Below, piece by piece: positions 60,671 to 64,000 of a stretch of 64,000 bases of DNA. Source of the stretch: Streptomyces djakartensis (lineage in GTDB: Bacteria > Actinomycetota > Actinomycetes > Streptomycetales > Streptomycetaceae); the NCBI RefSeq assembly GCF_014651075.1, contig NZ_BMWE01000016.1:88874-152873 (forward strand), given 5' to 3'. The notes under the pieces are model-generated. The model saw nothing but the letters and a program-made list of their open reading frames with translations. It was not told the origin of the DNA and did not search any database. The position numbers were made by a program, and so were the translations under genes. Within the stretch, counting starts at the first letter, position 1, and the number at the start of each line of letters is the position of its first letter.

Positions 60671-61954
60671 ATGCCCGGACACAGGACAAAGGGGTTCTGC
60701 GCGTCGGCCGCCGCACTGGCACTGTGTGCCGTGCTGGCGGGCTGCGGAGGATCAGAGGAGTCCGCCGACGGCGGCAAGGTCGTACTGCGCTACACATGGT
60801 GGGGCAACCCCGACCGCGCGGAACGCACCGAGCAGGCCGTCGCACTGTTCGAGAAGCAGCACCCGGACATCGACGTCACGACGTCGTTCTCCGGCTACGA
60901 CGCCTACAAGCAGAAGCTCGCCACCCAGGCCGCCGGCGGCGACGCCCCGGACGTGATGCAGCTGGACTACCGCCAGATCGACCAGTACGCCTCCGGCGGC
61001 GTCCTGCTGGACCTGGCGCAACAGAAGGCCGTACTGCGGACCTCAGAGATCGACCAGGGGCTGCTCGCCACCGGCCGCGTGGACGACGTCCAGTACGCCG
61101 TTCCGCAGGGCCGCGGCACCGAGACCGTCGCCTACGACGTCGAGACCTGGAAGAAGTCAGGCGTGCCCCTCCCCGACGGGAGCTGGACCTGGAGCCAGTG
61201 GGCCGACAGCATGCGCGCCCTCGCCGAGAAGACCGGCAAGCCCGGGGCGACCGACCCCGGTCAGAGTGAGGACGCCTTCGAGGTCTGGCTGCGCGGCCAG
61301 GGCAGATCCCTCTACACCGAGGACGGCGGGCTCGGCTTCACCGCCGACGACCTCGCCCGCTGGTGGACCTTCACCGACGAGCTGCGCCGCGAGGGCGCCG
61401 TCTCGCCCGCCGAGCAGACCACACAACTCGACGGCTCCGTCGAGAACACCCCACTGGGCCGTGGGCAGTCCGTCACCGACGCCAACTGGGACGCCCCGGC
61501 CAGCGGTTTCCTCGCCCTCGTCCCGACCGGTGTCGCGCTCGCCCCCATGCCGTCCGGCGAGGACGGCACACCAGGCCAGTACTTCAAGCCGTCCATGTTC
61601 CTCGGCGTCTCCGCCGACACCGGCCATCCCGAGGAGGCGGCACAGCTCGTCGACTTCATGATCAACGACCGGAGGGCCGCCAAGATCCTCGGTGCGAGTC
61701 GCGGTATCCCCGTCAACGAGACCATCCGCGACGCGATCGGCCCCCAGCTGAAGGACTTCGACAAGACCATCGCCGACTTCCAGTCCTCCCTGGACGGCAG
61801 GCTCAAGGACCCACCCCAGGCCCCGCCATCGGGCGACAACGCCCTGCAGAGCACCTTCCAGCGCGACTACGACCAGGTGTCCTACGAGCGCATGTCGCCC
61901 CGCGAGGCCGCCGAGAACTACGTCACCGAGGCGAAGGCGGAGCTGAGGTCATGA
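60671..61954 (+). CDS. sugar ABC transporter substrate-binding lipoprotein
   Basis: A 427-residue family 1 solute-binding protein. The lipobox LAGC (Cys near residue 25) anchors it outside the membrane. VVLRYTWWGNPDRAERTEQAVALFEKQHPDIDVTTSFSGYDAYKQKLATQAAGGDAPDVMQLD is a textbook start for MalE/UgpB-like proteins. ATG with GGAGAGGAG upstream. It gives substrate to the two permeases that follow in coupled frames. No ATPase gene is in the window. Streptomyces carbohydrate importers usually share the MsiK ATPase, which would fit. Confidence 0.92.
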   Translation: MPGHRTKGFCASAAALALCAVLAGCGGSEESADGGKVVLRYTWWGNPDRAERTEQAVALFEKQHPDIDVTTSFSGYDAYKQKLATQAAGGDAPDVMQLDYRQIDQYASGGVLLDLAQQKAVLRTSEIDQGLLATGRVDDVQYAVPQGRGTETVAYDVETWKKSGVPLPDGSWTWSQWADSMRALAEKTGKPGATDPGQSEDAFEVWLRGQGRSLYTEDGGLGFTADDLARWWTFTDELRREGAVSPAEQTTQLDGSVENTPLGRGQSVTDANWDAPASGFLALVPTGVALAPMPSGEDGTPGQYFKPSMFLGVSADTGHPEEAAQLVDFMINDRRAAKILGASRGIPVNETIRDAIGPQLKDFDKTIADFQSSLDGRLKDPPQAPPSGDNALQSTFQRDYDQVSYERMSPREAAENYVTEAKAELRS

Positions 61955-62889
61955 CCACCACCGCGATCCCCCCGGAGGCGAAGCGCGCCCCCGCCGCCTC
62001 ACCCCGGAGCCGCACCGCACGCCGACGCGAAGGCGCCGCCTGGGTGTTCCTGTCGCCCTGGGTGCTCGGCGCGATCGTGCTCACACTGCTGCCGATGGCC
62101 GTGTCGCTGTACCTGTCGTTCACCGACTACGACCTGTTCAGCCCGCCCGAGTGGGTGGGGCTGCGCAACTACACGCAGATGTTCACCGAGGACCCCCGCT
62201 ACTGGCGCTCGGTCGTGACGACCCTGACGTACGTCGTCGTCGCCGTGCCCCTGCAACTGGCACTCGCCCTCGTCGTCGCGCTGGCCCTCAAGGGCATGAA
62301 ACGCGGCAAGGCCTTCTACCGCTCCGCCTTCTACGCGCCCTCGCTGCTCGGCGCGTCGATGTCCGTCGCGCTGGTCTGGCGGGCCGTGTTCAACGACGGC
62401 GGCACGGTGGACAACCTCTTCGGCACCGGCGGCTGGGTCAACAAGCCCGGCTGGGCGCTGCTCGCCGTGGCACTGCTGACGGCGTGGCAGTTCGGCGCCC
62501 CGATGGTCATCTTCCTCGCCGGACTCCAGCAGATACCCGCCGAGCTGTACGAGGCGGCGGCGGTGGACGGCGCCGGGACGTGGCGGCAGTTCCTGTCGGT
62601 CACGGTCCCGATGCTGTCCCCGGTGCTGTTCTTCAACCTGGTCCTGCAGACCATCCAGGCCTTCCAGGTGTTCACGCCCGCCTTCGCGATCAGCGCGGGC
62701 AAGGGCGGGCCGGCCGACTCGACCCTCGTCTACACGATGTACCTCTATGACCGCGGCTTCGTCGCCTCCCACATGGGCTACGCCTCCGCCATGGCCTGGG
62801 TCCTGCTCGCCGTGATCGGTGTGGTCACGGCGGTGCTGTTCCGCACCTCGCGCTCCTGGGTCTTCTACGCCTCCGAGGGGGACCGATGA
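61951..62889 (+). CDS. sugar ABC transporter permease (MalF family)
   Basis: A 312-residue permease with six membrane segments after a basic cytosolic N-terminus: WVFLSPWVLGAIVLTLLPMAVSLYLSFTDYDLFSPPEWVGLRNY is the usual first span plus loop. The EAA motif reads ELYEAAAVDGAGTWRQFLSVTVPMLSP. It begins with ATGA overlapping the binding-protein stop and ends with ATGA overlapping the next gene, so expression of all three is balanced. It forms the channel with the 62886-63746 product. Confidence 0.92.
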   Translation: MTTTAIPPEAKRAPAASPRSRTARRREGAAWVFLSPWVLGAIVLTLLPMAVSLYLSFTDYDLFSPPEWVGLRNYTQMFTEDPRYWRSVVTTLTYVVVAVPLQLALALVVALALKGMKRGKAFYRSAFYAPSLLGASMSVALVWRAVFNDGGTVDNLFGTGGWVNKPGWALLAVALLTAWQFGAPMVIFLAGLQQIPAELYEAAAVDGAGTWRQFLSVTVPMLSPVLFFNLVLQTIQAFQVFTPAFAISAGKGGPADSTLVYTMYLYDRGFVASHMGYASAMAWVLLAVIGVVTAVLFRTSRSWVFYASEGDR

Positions 62890-63746
62890 CCTCGACCGCC
62901 GTTTCCCGCAAGCCGCTTGGCCGGGGCCGGATAGCCGTGCACCTCGGCTGCCTGGCCGCGCTGCTGGTGATGCTGTACCCGCTGGCGTGGCTGCTGGCCA
63001 CCTCGCTCAAGCCCGCCGACGAGGTCGTCGCGAGCCTCGACCTGCTGCCCGGCCACCTGGAGTGGTCGAACTACCGGACCGCCCTCGACGGCGTCAACGA
63101 CGTCTCCGTCTGGCGGCTGCTCGGCAATTCCCTGCTGATCGCCGGCGGCGCGGTCGTCGGCAACGTCCTCAGCTGTTCGCTCGCCGCCTACGCCTTCGCG
63201 CGGCTGCGGTTCCGGCTGCGCGGGCCGCTGTTCGCGTTCATGATCGCCACGATCATGCTGCCGCACCACGCGGTGCTGATCCCGCAGTACATCATCTTCA
63301 ACCAGCTCGGCCTGGTGAACACCTACTGGCCGCTGATCCTGCCGAAGTTCCTCGCCACCGAGGCGTTCTTCGTCTTCCTCATCGTGCAGTTCATGCGCGG
63401 CCTGCCGCGTGAGCTGGAGGAGGCGGCCCGCATCGACGGCTGCGGTCCCTTCCGCAGCTTCTTCCGGGTGGTCCTGCCGCTCACCCGCCCGGCGCTGATC
63501 ACCACGGCCATCTTCACCTTCATCTGGACCTGGAACGACTTCTTCACCCAGCTCATCTACCTCTTCGACCAGGACAAGTTCACGCTGACCCTGGCGCTGC
63601 GCTCCTTCGTGGACGCCTCCAGCACGTCGGCGTTCGGCCCGATGTTCGCGATGTCGGTGATCGCGCTGCTGCCGATCGTGCTGTTCTTCCTCGCCTTCCA
63701 GCGCTTCCTGGTGGAAGGCATGGCCAGTTCGGGAGTCAAGGGGTGA
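62886..63746 (+). CDS. sugar ABC transporter permease (MalG family)
   Basis: A 286-residue permease. It opens with a span (IAVHLGCLAALLVMLYPLAWLLATSLKP), contains the EAA loop ELEEAARIDGCGPFRSFFRVVLPLTRPAL and ends FLVEGMASSGVKG, the usual G(A/S)VKG terminus of this family. Overlaps neighbours by 4 bp on each side. Together with the MalF-type partner it would move the unidentified sugar across the cell membrane. Confidence 0.92.
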   Translation: MTSTAVSRKPLGRGRIAVHLGCLAALLVMLYPLAWLLATSLKPADEVVASLDLLPGHLEWSNYRTALDGVNDVSVWRLLGNSLLIAGGAVVGNVLSCSLAAYAFARLRFRLRGPLFAFMIATIMLPHHAVLIPQYIIFNQLGLVNTYWPLILPKFLATEAFFVFLIVQFMRGLPRELEEAARIDGCGPFRSFFRVVLPLTRPALITTAIFTFIWTWNDFFTQLIYLFDQDKFTLTLALRSFVDASSTSAFGPMFAMSVIALLPIVLFFLAFQRFLVEGMASSGVKG

Positions 63747-64000
63747 GCGGGGCAGGGACCCGCGAGCCCGGGGAGGTCTTCGGACCCCGGCTGACCCTGT
63801 TCGCCGACATGCTGAGCGTCGGTCTCGCCACGGCTTTCGCCTGCCTCCCGCTGGTGACCTTCCCGGCCGCCCTGTCCAGCGCGTGCGCGGTGCTGCGCGG
63901 CGCGCGGGAGGGGCGGCCGGCCACCGCGGGCCGGTACGCGGCGGTGCTGCGGCGACGGTTGCGGGCCGGTGACCTGGCGGCCGGTGCCGTCGCGCTGTCC
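63743..64000 (+). CDS. membrane protein, DUF624/YesL-like (truncated by window edge)
   Basis: A GTG start overlapping the previous stop opens VSGAGTREPGEVFGPRLTLFADMLSVGLATAFACLPLVTFPAALSSACAVLRGAREG; the frame is open to the right edge (86 codons seen). A first membrane helix and the FxxRLxxFxDxxxxxLxxxxxxLPLVTxPAA pattern resemble YesL/DUF624 proteins, which accompany sugar ABC importers. It is the next gene of the coupled cluster. Only the N-terminal part is visible, so the family call is tentative. Confidence 0.6.
   Translation, partial: MSGAGTREPGEVFGPRLTLFADMLSVGLATAFACLPLVTFPAALSSACAVLRGAREGRPATAGRYAAVLRRRLRAGDLAAGAVALS

Overview
The window is high-GC DNA with the codon bias, frequent GTG starts, purine-rich ribosome binding sites and gene families of a Streptomyces (or very close actinomycete) chromosome. 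Supporting markers include mycothiol-dependent enzyme relatives, DUF3040 and DUF3618 proteins, a class F sortase with a GGVHTGGGAL protein, CBM2-bearing secreted hydrolases, and a perfect CebR-type box. No rRNA, tRNA, CRISPR array, phage integrase or transposase was seen. The content is mostly conditionally used transport and carbohydrate metabolism, with a notable density of decayed genes.

Layout. 1-3000: the end of a UvrA-like ATPase, three tiny proteins and an AAA kinase-like/Nudix fusion. 3300-9430: a five-gene peptide/nickel-type ABC importer (permease, lipoprotein, permease, two ATPases) with a strong hairpin after the lipoprotein gene. 9650-11390: a three-gene membrane/coiled-coil envelope set. 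11490-15870: an M20 dipeptidase, a geranylgeranyl-reductase-family flavoprotein, remnants of three dead genes, a small membrane protein and a methyltransferase. 15990-20870: a branched-chain amino acid-type ABC importer with its binding protein convergent to the other four genes. 21020-24750: a dead MFS gene, a mycothiol-dependent isomerase-like protein, an SDR and a frameshifted MFS gene. 24835-28110: a GCS2-family ligase, then a ThuA + Gfo/Idh pair. 28160-29530: a methyltransferase divergent from a MerR regulator, with a SoxR-like dyad between them.

29590-37800 looks like one sugar-utilisation unit: a LacI regulator, a 1317-residue glycoside hydrolase, an MFS transporter and an arabinose/fucose-isomerase-like enzyme, linked by three copies of an AACGTTTT operator. 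38130-43050 holds small conserved proteins, a repeat-rich secreted protein next to a class F sortase, htpG and a TatA-like gene, followed by a TerD fragment. 43320-53460 is a polysaccharide-degradation region: a secreted CBM35-type hydrolase, a LacI regulator with a doublet operator, a GH36 alpha-galactosidase, an acyltransferase, a secreted GH5 mannanase-CBM2 and an SGNH esterase-CBM2 behind a CebR box. The enzyme set would suit galacto(gluco)mannan. A 20-codon relic of a sugar permease suggests an ABC importer was lost there.

53590-57490: a decayed tripartite tricarboxylate transporter (TctA) beside its now orphan CitB-type response regulator, and a large PAS-GAF-SpoIIE-HATPase phosphatase. 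57800 to the end: an apparently translationally coupled cluster (Gfo/Idh oxidoreductase, PmoA-like DUF6807, cupin, sugar ABC importer, membrane protein) with an upstream LacI-type AAGCGCTT site. It probably imports and oxidises an unidentified sugar derivative.
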